From: JAGNRR01 sp964409905
GTDB taxonomy: Bacteria; Bacteroidota; Bacteroidia; Chitinophagales; Chitinophagaceae
NCBI GenBank assembly: GCA_964409905.1
Contig: CAYPET010000014.1
Location: 1 to 54,691, forward strand
Direction of reading: 5' to 3'
Length of the DNA stretch: 54,691 nucleotides
Below are positions 27,429 through 35,421 of this stretch, in pieces. The notes beneath the pieces are model-generated. The model saw only the letters and a list, made by a program, of their open reading frames with translations. It was not told where the DNA came from and made no database searches. The stretch's first letter is position 1; each line of letters begins with the position of its first letter. The position numbers and the translations under genes are program-made.

Positions 27429-28406
27429 CTATTGTTCGGGAAATTGTAATTGTCCATTAAAATATCGATATCCATTTCGGTATAACAAGATGGGATAAAT
27501 AATAAAATACCCAATCATCAAACCAGCCGATAAAAACAATATAGATAGACTTGCAATAATGGGCATATCAGTGAATCTCGTAATATACGATTCCAAAAAA
27601 GCGGCAAGTATAAAAAATGGTACTAAGCCTATCGATATTTTGGCTGCATCTTGCCCGGCACGAATCAACGAATCTTTTCGGGTAAATGTGGCTGGAAACA
27701 AAAACCCTTTACCCAAAACAATACCTGCTGTGCCAGCAATTACGATAGCCGATATTTCGATAGTGCCATGCACCCAAATTATCAATACTGATGAAAAGCC
27801 CAAACCCTTTTGAAAAAACATGTATTGAAAACTACCTAGTATGAGGCCATTTTGGAATAATATATATAAAGTACCTATGCCAGCTAAAAACCCAAATACA
27901 ATAGCTAAAAAAGAAACATTAATATTGTTGAAGGCAATATGCAGAAACATGGCCCAGGCATTTTTGTCTTTGTAAACACCAAAAGGGTCACCATTGCGAA
28001 TGTTCAGCTCGGTCATATTCACATAGTTATCACCCAAAACAGTTCGAACGAAGTCAAAATCCTTCATACAACTCAATACCGCCACGAGCACGCAGAGCAT
28101 GAAAAAGGTAAATGTAAATAGCAGCTCCAGGTGATAATTTTTAAATAATAACGGCAACTCATATTTAAAGAATAATAAAGTCCTGCCTTGGTTTTTATTT
28201 TCGTTCAAATAAATCTTTCTGAAGAGCTGAGCCGATAATGCATTGATAAATTTTGTCGTTTTTGATTTTGGATAAAACGTTTTGGCAAAGCTTAAATCAT
28301 CCACCAAATAAGTAAATCGTTCCGCAAGTTCATCAGCATCAGCTGGTGGTTCCTGATATGATAACCACCGCTCTTTATTTTGATCAATAAACTTACCCTC
28401 ACGCAT
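27429..28406 (-). CDS. SpoIIM family (stage II sporulation protein M-like) membrane protein
   Basis: 325 residues from ATG 28406; a TTG three codons upstream is less likely. A soluble N-terminal helix bundle (1-95) is followed by about six membrane segments. The SpoIIM-type core reads FNNINVSFLAIVFGFLAGIG and WVHGTIEISAIVIAGTAGIVLG. The name is misleading: non-sporulating bacteria carry it next to RDD, MoxR and DUF58 genes. It is the first gene of the minus-strand operon and diverges from the RDD gene. Confidence 0.88.
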   Translation of the reverse strand: MREGKFIDQNKERWLSYQEPPADADELAERFTYLVDDLSFAKTFYPKSKTTKFINALSAQLFRKIYLNENKNQGRTLLFFKYELPLLFKNYHLELLFTFTFFMLCVLVAVLSCMKDFDFVRTVLGDNYVNMTELNIRNGDPFGVYKDKNAWAMFLHIAFNNINVSFLAIVFGFLAGIGTLYILFQNGLILGSFQYMFFQKGLGFSSVLIIWVHGTIEISAIVIAGTAGIVLGKGFLFPATFTRKDSLIRAGQDAAKISIGLVPFFILAAFLESYITRFTDMPIIASLSILFLSAGLMIGYFIIYPILLYRNGYRYFNGQLQFPEQ

Positions 28407-28467
28407 ACTTAGCAAAATACGGCAATTAAAATTGGCTGAATATATTTTTCAACTAATTTTATGATTA

Positions 28468-29244
28468 GTGAGTACGTTAAGTGTTGATACTAGTTTTAAT
28501 ATACAGTTGCAGTTTGAATCCGCGGCATTTCATACGCGCATTATTGCCTGGCTTTTAGATTTTGTCATCATTATTTTTTGCCAATATGCCGCTAATACAG
28601 CATTGGAATATTTCTTTGGCAGTGCCGCACTTTATGCCGGCTTGGATTATTTGTTGTATTTGCCATTCTTTCTATACCATCTGATGTTTGAGATATTCAA
28701 TCATGGCCAAAGTTTAGGTAAAATGATATTGGGCATACGTGTTGTCAGTAATGATGGCAGGGAAGAAAGTAATACACAGGCCATGGTTCGTTGGCTTATG
28801 CGGACGATTGATTTCGGTGGCTTGTTAGGGTTGTTAATCCTTCTGGCCTACGAAGTGTATTTTATGGGAACCATTTTGATACTTTCGAATATTTTGGCCT
28901 GTATTGTATTTCTTACTTCAAAATATCACCAAAGGCTTGGTGACATTGCTGCCGGAACTGTAGTTGTATATAAAAAGTTACCTTACGATTTAAGTGATAC
29001 CATATTCCGAGAAATTGAAGTAAAGAATTACGAGCCCCGTTTTCCTATGGTTATGCGATTAAGTGATAATGACATGAACATTATCGACAATGTATTAAAG
29101 CGGCATCACAATATGCCCAATAGTGAATATGTTCGCAGTGTGGCAGAGAAAGTAAAACATGTTTTACAAATCGAAACAACCCTGGAAAATGTCGCTTTCC
29201 TAGAAACCCTATTGGATGATTACAACTATTTAAGCAGAAAATAA
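28468..29244 (+). CDS. RDD family membrane protein
   Basis: 258 residues starting at GTG 28468 (the nearby ATG at 28461 is out of frame). The first domain has the RDD pattern: FHTRIIAWLLDFVII (R and D in TM1), a run of four membrane segments, and YHQRLGDIAAGTVVVYK. A soluble C-terminal region of about 90 residues follows. It diverges from the SpoIIM-like operon with only about 60 nt between the starts, a linkage repeated in many genomes, which suggests that it belongs to the same membrane complex (inference). Confidence 0.88.
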   Translation: MSTLSVDTSFNIQLQFESAAFHTRIIAWLLDFVIIIFCQYAANTALEYFFGSAALYAGLDYLLYLPFFLYHLMFEIFNHGQSLGKMILGIRVVSNDGREESNTQAMVRWLMRTIDFGGLLGLLILLAYEVYFMGTILILSNILACIVFLTSKYHQRLGDIAAGTVVVYKKLPYDLSDTIFREIEVKNYEPRFPMVMRLSDNDMNIIDNVLKRHHNMPNSEYVRSVAEKVKHVLQIETTLENVAFLETLLDDYNYLSRK

Positions 29245-29245
29245 A

Positions 29246-29270
29246 CATGGTCGCCGGAGCGGCGACCATG
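29246..29270 (+). terminator. Terminator after the RDD gene
   Basis: A perfect 11-bp stem CATGGTCGCCG / CGGCGACCATG with a GAG loop begins 2 nt after the RDD stop. A T-run (TCTTTTTT) follows after about 6 nt. It may also serve the converging gene at 29292. Confidence 0.75.
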
Positions 29271-29291
29271 ATGTATCTTTTTTGCCAAGCA

Positions 29292-29960
29292 TTATTTAAC
29301 CATCATCTCCAAAGTCGATTTCAAGTCGTTTAGTTTAGATATTTCTTGCTGTAAGTTTTCTTCAGCTTCGTTTAAATCTTTTTTATTTTTTTCCTGATCT
29401 TTTTTGTTGGCAGTCAGTTTATCCTCGAGATTTTCTTGCTCATTTTTTAATTTGTTACCATTTCGGCTATTAGTCTCCTTTTCCTTTTCCATCTTATTTA
29501 CAACCTTTGCCTGATCTGCTATATCCACTTTTAATTTAGCAATGTTGACATTGCTTTCCATACTATTTACATAAGCAATGGCTTTATCCAACATTTCCGG
29601 ATCGGTCTCAGCAGTAACAAAATTGTCGTACCCTTTAGAGACGGCTACATAGAGCGTGCTACTCTCATTTTTACAAGCTACGCAAGTATAAAGGTCAATT
29701 TTATCCTCACTGATTTCTGGAATATTAACCCCTTTGTATACACGAAATCCGCCCTTCACCTTACTGCCTTTTCCCAATCCGGCGGATTTAATCTTATCAC
29801 TTAATGCGTCAGAAATTACATCAGTAGAGTACGGATAATCAGCCTTAATACAATTTCGCTCCACCTTAGCTATCTTGACCATGGCCTGTGAAATTTCTTG
29901 AGAACGGCCAATTGTTGTACTGGCTAAAAATAAAATAAGTATTAAAAATGTGAGTTTCAT
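29292..29960 (-). CDS. Exported coiled-coil protein of unknown function
   Basis: 222 residues with a signal peptide (about 1-20, ending GRSQ), a globular part of about 110 residues containing two close cysteines (LYTCVACKN) that may form a disulfide, and a C-terminal coiled coil (about 135-222) rich in Lys, Glu and Asn. No family recognised. It is probably periplasmic and appears monocistronic, between two plus-strand genes. Confidence 0.7.
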   Translation of the reverse strand: MKLTFLILILFLASTTIGRSQEISQAMVKIAKVERNCIKADYPYSTDVISDALSDKIKSAGLGKGSKVKGGFRVYKGVNIPEISEDKIDLYTCVACKNESSTLYVAVSKGYDNFVTAETDPEMLDKAIAYVNSMESNVNIAKLKVDIADQAKVVNKMEKEKETNSRNGNKLKNEQENLEDKLTANKKDQEKNKKDLNEAEENLQQEISKLNDLKSTLEMMVK

Positions 29961-30058
29961 AATTTGCTCTAAAGTTACGCATGAGCTTAATATTTTGCTG
30001 TTAAATAGATGTTTGTTAAAACAAACGGAAGTTAGGTTAGGTGCAAGCCGAAAAGATT

Positions 30059-30066
30059 TACATTTG
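30059..30066 (+). promoter_or_regulatory. -7 promoter element for the flippase
   Basis: TACATTTG matches TAnnTTTG and lies 17 nt before the TTG start at 30084, which supports that start codon over the internal ATG at 30114. Confidence 0.5.
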
Positions 30067-30083
30067 ATATTTAGTCTTAGAAA

Positions 30084-31586
30084 TTGAGTATAAAATCTTT
30101 AGCAGGTCAAACGATGTGGTATGGTGTCAGCACAATTGTTGGACGCTTCATCAACCTCTTTACCACACCAATTATAGGCATTTTAGCCACAGCTATTCAA
30201 GGTCAGCAAGGGTCTTTGTATGCAGCCATTGCTTTTTTAAATATTGTTTTCACCTTCGGTATGGAAACAACATTTTTTCGTTTTGCCCGAGACGAAAACC
30301 CGGATAAAGTATTCAACATTGCAACCAGTACAATTATTGCCATTGGTCTACCACTTGCCACGCTTTTGATACTCTTTAAAGATGGGGTGAGCACCTTGTT
30401 ATCTGTGCCCAACAATCCTCATTTAGTCATTTTAGCCACCACCATTATATTAATTGATGCCATTGCATCCATGTCATTTGCAAGGTTGCGACTGAATAGT
30501 CGACCACGCAAGTTTGCATTTATTAAAATAGTGGCTGTGCTCCTCAATGTGTTTTTTGTTTTTTTCTTTATCAAAATCTGCCCTTGGATAAAGGTAAACG
30601 GTTACTTGCCGAATATCATGCAGCACTTTCACCTTGAGGAAGATGCATTGACCTATATTTTGTTCTCCAACATTGTGGCTAGTGGCGTAGCATTATTTTT
30701 CCTTATACCTGACTTTCGCGGCTTTAAATTTCAATTAGAAAAAAAGCTGCTGAGTCAAATGTTGTTCTACACCTTACCATTAGTGATTGTAGGCTTAGGG
30801 GGTATGATTAATGACATGTTTGATAAGTTAATGCTCCCTCAATTACTTGATGGTACTTTGGAATACCGAAATACTCAAACTGGCATTTATGTTCAGAACT
30901 TTAAACTGGCAGCACTCCTTATCATATTTACTCAAGCCTTCAGAATGGGTGCTGAGCCATTTTTTATTAAAGAATCAACTGAAAAAAATGCACCATTGAC
31001 ATATGCGCGTATCATGAATCTTTTTGTCATCGTTTGTTGTGTGGGCATGCTGACCGTACTGCTCTTTTACGACATATGGAAACTCTACATTCGTGCTGAC
31101 CTTCACCCCGAACGAACTGAAGGCTTTATGATTGTACCTATACTGCTCTTTGCAAAAATCCTTTACGGCATATATTATAACCTCAGTGTTTGGTTTAAGC
31201 TAGAAAACAAAACACATATCGGTGCTATAATCACCTTAGTAGGGGCGGCAATCACATTAATTTTCAACATCATTTTTATTCCGCTGTGGGGATACATCGC
31301 CTGTGCATGGGCTAGCTTGGCCTGCTATGGCTTTATGGTAATTGCCAGTTACCTATTAGGTCAGAAGTATTACCCAGTGCCTTATAATGTAAAAAAAATA
31401 TTGGTATACCTTCTCATTTCCTTCACTATTTATTTCGTTCACCAATATTTTGTCCCAGCGATTGATAGTATCTTCTTACGTATAATTTCAGGTATTGCAT
31501 TTATGATTGTGTTTATTGTTTTTGCTCTACTTTATGACCGCAAAGAATTTGCTGCATTACCATTAATAGGCAGATATTTAAAATAA
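30084..31586 (+). CDS. Polysaccharide flippase (Wzx/MATE-like oligosaccharide exporter)
   Basis: 500 residues with about 12-14 membrane helices. The N-terminus SIKSLAGQTMWYGVSTIVGRFINL is typical of Bacteroidota lipopolysaccharide/oligosaccharide flippases, and it is only complete if translation starts at TTG 30084. It probably moves lipid-linked glycan units across the inner membrane. A polysaccharide deacetylase (32985) and a KdsD-type isomerase (34353) lie within 4 kb, which supports a surface-glycan role, but no glycosyltransferases are in the window. Confidence 0.88.
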   Translation: MSIKSLAGQTMWYGVSTIVGRFINLFTTPIIGILATAIQGQQGSLYAAIAFLNIVFTFGMETTFFRFARDENPDKVFNIATSTIIAIGLPLATLLILFKDGVSTLLSVPNNPHLVILATTIILIDAIASMSFARLRLNSRPRKFAFIKIVAVLLNVFFVFFFIKICPWIKVNGYLPNIMQHFHLEEDALTYILFSNIVASGVALFFLIPDFRGFKFQLEKKLLSQMLFYTLPLVIVGLGGMINDMFDKLMLPQLLDGTLEYRNTQTGIYVQNFKLAALLIIFTQAFRMGAEPFFIKESTEKNAPLTYARIMNLFVIVCCVGMLTVLLFYDIWKLYIRADLHPERTEGFMIVPILLFAKILYGIYYNLSVWFKLENKTHIGAIITLVGAAITLIFNIIFIPLWGYIACAWASLACYGFMVIASYLLGQKYYPVPYNVKKILVYLLISFTIYFVHQYFVPAIDSIFLRIISGIAFMIVFIVFALLYDRKEFAALPLIGRYLK

Positions 31587-31598
31587 TTATCAAAATGC

Positions 31599-31606
31599 TA
31601 CTTTTG
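31599..31606 (+). promoter_or_regulatory. -7 promoter element touching lutB
   Basis: TACTTTTG ends 5 nt before ATG 31612. The predicted mRNA would be leaderless or nearly so. The octamer is identical to the one before lipA. Confidence 0.5.
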
Positions 31607-31611
31607 TTCTA

Positions 31612-32988
31612 ATGACAACGGCCGGTAAAAAGAATTTTGTAATTCAAAGCGAAATCAAAGCCGGCGATTTTGTACGTAGACGAAAAATTGAAAAGCATAT
31701 TGCAAACGTTGCAACAACTTTTAATGAATCCGTAAAGTCAATTCATCAACTTGAACAAGCCAAAAAACTAGCAAAAAATATTCGTTGGCATGCCATCGAA
31801 AATATTGATACACTCTTACTCACATTTGAAGAAAACTTCACTGCGCAAGGCGGCAAAGTGATTTGGGCCAATACTGTTGCAGAGGCTCAAAAAGCTATCC
31901 TGGATATTATAAACCAGCAACCCAACAAACCAGTATTAAAAAGTGGACATGGAATTTTGAATGAAATAAATTTGAATGCGTTTCTTTCTCGTTCGGGAAT
32001 TCAATTTATCGAATCCTCCACTGACAATTTTATTCAGCAACTTGATACTGAGCCTCCAATACATCCGGTTAATGCAGCGCTGGATAAGAGTGCTGGCGAC
32101 ATTGCCAGACTGTTTCATAAACATTTGGATGCAGAGGCAAACTTACACCCCCACGAATTGCTGGAATTGGCAAGAAATTATATACGAAACTCCGCATTGC
32201 AAGCATCAATTAGTATTACTGGGGCTGATTTTTTACTCGCCGATAGTGGCGCTGTTTCTATAATGGATAATGAGGGTAATGGTCGTCTGTGTGCGGCTCT
32301 GCCCAAAATACATATTGTCGTCTCGGGTATTGATAAAGTACTCGAGCATATAGATGACCTTTCTTTATTCCATCGATTATATGCAACTCATTCCGTTGGG
32401 CAACCAAGTATGATGCACAACACTATCCTTAGTGGCCCAAAAAGCTCAAACGAAAAAGATGGTCCTGAAGATATGTATGTGATATTGATGGATAATGGGC
32501 GCTCAAATATGCTGGCTGATACTACACTGCGTGAAAGTTTATATTGTATATCCTGCGGGGCTTGTCACAATGTATGTCCTGTATTTAAGGCTATTGGCGG
32601 AGATACCTACCAGTCGGCTTATAGTGGTCCGATTGGCGAAATACAAGCTCCACACTTACATGATTTTGAAGGATATCAGCACCTCAGCTACGCCAGCACG
32701 CTTTGTGGTCAGTGCACGCTTGCCTGCCCAGTGAATATTGCATTAGACAAATTGCTCCATACTAATCGCAAGTTGTCTCACGTATTCGAAACTACAGAGA
32801 CAACGGAAAACAACCGCTGGAATGAATGGAAACGACACTTTACCAAAAGTGCGCTCTTCCCCGGTTCGGACAAAAAACTAAAAAAGTTTCTGATAGAAAA
32901 TTTCTTTTCTAAAGAACTAATAACATCAGAGGAAAATGTGCTCTCAACAGATTCGTTTAGTCGACTTTATAAAAAACAATCAAATTGA
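31612..32988 (+). CDS. lutB: LUD-domain iron-sulfur protein (LutB-like)
   Basis: 458 residues with a LUD domain (about 60-290) and a C-terminal double [4Fe-4S] domain: CISCGACHNVCPV (CX2CX2CX3CP) and CGQCTLACPVN (CX2CX3CP). In characterised systems LutABC oxidises L-lactate to pyruvate and LutB carries electrons. Here LutA and LutC partners are not adjacent; they may be elsewhere, or this protein may serve another dehydrogenase. Its stop overlaps the next gene's ATG by 4 nt, coupling it to the polysaccharide deacetylase. Confidence 0.85.
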   Translation: MTTAGKKNFVIQSEIKAGDFVRRRKIEKHIANVATTFNESVKSIHQLEQAKKLAKNIRWHAIENIDTLLLTFEENFTAQGGKVIWANTVAEAQKAILDIINQQPNKPVLKSGHGILNEINLNAFLSRSGIQFIESSTDNFIQQLDTEPPIHPVNAALDKSAGDIARLFHKHLDAEANLHPHELLELARNYIRNSALQASISITGADFLLADSGAVSIMDNEGNGRLCAALPKIHIVVSGIDKVLEHIDDLSLFHRLYATHSVGQPSMMHNTILSGPKSSNEKDGPEDMYVILMDNGRSNMLADTTLRESLYCISCGACHNVCPVFKAIGGDTYQSAYSGPIGEIQAPHLHDFEGYQHLSYASTLCGQCTLACPVNIALDKLLHTNRKLSHVFETTETTENNRWNEWKRHFTKSALFPGSDKKLKKFLIENFFSKELITSEENVLSTDSFSRLYKKQSN

Positions 32989-34289
32989 ATCTACTGATTT
33001 ATTCAAACTCTGTTAGCCAGCGCTTACACTACATTCTGAAATTTATTTTTCAGGAGGTGATTCCATGTAGCTATGAGCTAACTATGGATTGGAATTTCTT
33101 TGTTGAGGCTGATGCTCCTAAAATAAACTATTCGTATAAGGCGTGCGAAAACAGTTTCCAAATAGTACCACATGCTATTCTCTTTGAAGAAGATATTCAT
33201 AAACAACAAGTGGATTGCTTCCAGTGGCAGGGATTAACAGCCTTTTTTAGAACAGCTAATCAAGACTTGCCATTTGACATTTTTGCTGCGAGTTTTTACC
33301 TCATTAGCCGTTATGAAGAATATTATCCTACTGAACTAGACGAATTTTATCGATTTCCGCATATTCAATCTTTAGCCTATCAGCAAGATTTTCTCAATTT
33401 GCCGCTGGTGGACTTGTGGGCCGATGAACTCAAAAAAAATCTCCAATTACGTTTTCCGAAATTAATTTTTAACCAAAACAACTTTCGATTCACCCCTACC
33501 TACGATATTGATATCGCCTATAGCTACAGAGGTAAAGGATTTCAGAGGAATATTGGTGGTGCTATAAAAGATTTTATACAATTGCATTGGGCTGCATTGG
33601 TTAAACGATTTGCTGTACTTGCTCAACTCAGTAAAGATCCTTTTGATAGTTATGCTTTTTTGGACAACATTCACCAAGAGTTTGAATTAGAGCCGATATA
33701 TTTTTTCTTAATGGGTAAAGGTGGCAAACTGGATAAAAACCTCCCGCCGCATGCCCCCTTGATGAGCAAATTAATTGCAGAGACAGTAAAAAAATATGCT
33801 ATAGGGATTCACCCTTCTTATCATTCACATGATGACACTGCCGAATTGAAATCAGAAATAGAACAACTAAGCCATATTAGTTCAAATCCTGTAACAAAAA
33901 GCAGGCAGCACTACATTCGATTTATTTTACCCAATACATATCAACAGCTGATTTCCCTAGGTATTTTTGAAGATTATTCAATGGGATACGGCAGTATCAA
34001 TGGTTTTAGAGCTAGTACATCAAACAGTTTTCAATGGTTTGACCTTAGCAAGAACGAACCAACTAATTTGCGCGTTTATCCCTTTTGTTTCATGGAGTGC
34101 AATTCATTTTATGAGCAAAAACAATCGGTAGCCATCACCCGCAATGAATTGCAACACTATATCGCACAAGTAAAAAAAGTTAATGGTCATTTGATAACCA
34201 TTTGGCATAACTTTTCGCTAGGCACAGATCCACTTTGGCACTCCTGGCAATCGCTTTATCGTGAGCAATTGGCTATGATTAAAGCCTAG
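32985..34289 (+). CDS. Polysaccharide deacetylase family protein
   Basis: 434 residues. The N-terminal third matches a domain often fused to deacetylases in Bacteroidota. The NodB-like part has the TYDID metal motif (about 170-175) and a His-containing motif GIHPSYHSHDD (about 275-285), followed by SMGYGSINGFRAST near residue 340. It probably de-N-acetylates a surface or wall glycan in the periplasm or cytoplasm; no clear signal peptide is seen. It is translationally coupled to the LUD/Fe-S gene by an ATGA overlap. Confidence 0.82.
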   Translation: MNLLIYSNSVSQRLHYILKFIFQEVIPCSYELTMDWNFFVEADAPKINYSYKACENSFQIVPHAILFEEDIHKQQVDCFQWQGLTAFFRTANQDLPFDIFAASFYLISRYEEYYPTELDEFYRFPHIQSLAYQQDFLNLPLVDLWADELKKNLQLRFPKLIFNQNNFRFTPTYDIDIAYSYRGKGFQRNIGGAIKDFIQLHWAALVKRFAVLAQLSKDPFDSYAFLDNIHQEFELEPIYFFLMGKGGKLDKNLPPHAPLMSKLIAETVKKYAIGIHPSYHSHDDTAELKSEIEQLSHISSNPVTKSRQHYIRFILPNTYQQLISLGIFEDYSMGYGSINGFRASTSNSFQWFDLSKNEPTNLRVYPFCFMECNSFYEQKQSVAITRNELQHYIAQVKKVNGHLITIWHNFSLGTDPLWHSWQSLYREQLAMIKA

Positions 34290-34352
34290 CTAAACCTGAT
34301 TAATTTTATACTGAAGACGTAATAAATATATAAAAAAGGCTGTAAAGGTTTA

Positions 34353-35318
34353 TTATACAATCCCCTCTCTAATCAAATCATGAATGTGAAACATGCCGGT
34401 ATACTGACCCGAAGTTTCTACAATCAGCTGTGAGATGTTATTTGCTCGCATCACCCTCAAACCCTCTATGGCTTTAGCACCGGATTGAATTCTTTTTGGG
34501 TGGCTAGTCATAATGTCCTTGGCCGTCAAATTTTCAAATCCTTCGTTTTTATCAATCATGCGACGAATATCGCCGTCTGTGATGATACCAACGATTTGCT
34601 GATTGTCTAAAACAGCTGTTGCTCCCAGGCGTTTACTTGTAATTTCAAGTATCACTTCTCTGATAGTTGCCTTTACGCTTACTTGCGGTTTTTCGTGCAT
34701 CTTGCATAAATCGTCCACCAGTAAATAAAGTTGCTTGCCTAAAGCCCCACCCGGGTGAAACTTGGCAAAATCATTGGGTGTAAAGCCCTTTAGCTCAAGC
34801 AAAGCTACAGCCAATGCATCACCCATCACCAACTGAGCGGTAGTGCTGGCCGTGGGAGCCAAATTATTTGGGCAAGCCTCTTCGGCTACTGTACAGTTGA
34901 TAAAAAAATCAGCTTGCTGTGCTAAAAAAGAGTATTGATTGCCGCATAGTGCAATAATTCGATTGCCAAAATTCTTTATGAGGGGTATCAACACTTTAAC
35001 CTCGTCGCTTTCACCACTTTTTGATATCAACAGGGCTACATCATTTGGTTGCATCATGCCTAAGTCCCCATGAATCGCATCTGCGGCATGCATAAAAATG
35101 GCCGGAGTGCCGGTACTGTTGAATGTTGCTACTAATTTTTGGGCAATATTTGCACTCTTGCCAATACCACTGATAATTACCCGACCTTGGCAGGTATGGA
35201 TACAATGAACGGCATCTGCAAAATCAGTAGAAACCAATTCAATTAAATGCTTTACAGCATCTGCCTCAATTTGTATCGTTTTCTTAACGGAGGCTAATAT
35301 AGATTCCTTTTTTTCGAT
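34353..35318 (-). CDS. kdsD: KdsD/KpsF-type arabinose-5-phosphate isomerase, unusual start
   Basis: Interconverts ribulose-5-phosphate and arabinose-5-phosphate for Kdo (LPS) synthesis. It has a SIS domain (VIISGIGKSANIAQK; TGTPAIFMHAADAIHGDLG; SKSGESDEV) and two CBS domains (ending FHIHDLIREGIV). The first canonical start is TTG at 35237 (294 residues), but the frame upstream, back to 35318, encodes a segment (KKTIQIEADAVKHLIEL) that looks like the conserved N-terminal helix of the family. It has no ATG, GTG or TTG. Only ATC at 35316-35318 gives a start that lies just after a stop and at the predicted transcription start. The full length would be 321 residues, close to the family norm. Alternatively there is a one-base error in the A7 run. 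Confidence 0.85.
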   Translation of the reverse strand: MEKKESILASVKKTIQIEADAVKHLIELVSTDFADAVHCIHTCQGRVIISGIGKSANIAQKLVATFNSTGTPAIFMHAADAIHGDLGMMQPNDVALLISKSGESDEVKVLIPLIKNFGNRIIALCGNQYSFLAQQADFFINCTVAEEACPNNLAPTASTTAQLVMGDALAVALLELKGFTPNDFAKFHPGGALGKQLYLLVDDLCKMHEKPQVSVKATIREVILEITSKRLGATAVLDNQQIVGIITDGDIRRMIDKNEGFENLTAKDIMTSHPKRIQSGAKAIEGLRVMRANNISQLIVETSGQYTGMFHIHDLIREGIV

Positions 35319-35322
35319 GGCT

Positions 35323-35330
35323 CAAAAGTA
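35323..35330 (-). promoter_or_regulatory. -7 promoter element for kdsD
   Basis: TACTTTTG on the minus strand ends 4 nt before the proposed ATC start at 35318. It is the same octamer as before lipA and lutB. The in-frame stop TGA (35322-35324) overlaps its end, so no earlier start is possible. Confidence 0.45.
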
Positions 35331-35375
35331 AACCAAAAAGGATCTTAAACTTACACATTATGCCCACAATAAGAA

Positions 35376-35398
35376 AGGGAGCACGAATTGTGCTCCCT
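35376..35398 (-). terminator. Hairpin after the M4 protease gene
   Basis: A perfect 9-bp stem AGGGAGCAC / GTGCTCCCT with loop GAATT. On the minus strand it is followed by the moderately T-rich TTCTTATT, and it lies 23 nt after the protease stop. Confidence 0.75.
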
Positions 35399-35421
35399 CA
35401 ATACTGATTTATTCTTAAGTG

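Noticed and set aside
34290..34352. Terminator between the deacetylase and kdsD
   Set aside because: Only a short AAACCT/AGGTTT pairing with a loop of about 50 nt was found, too weak to call.
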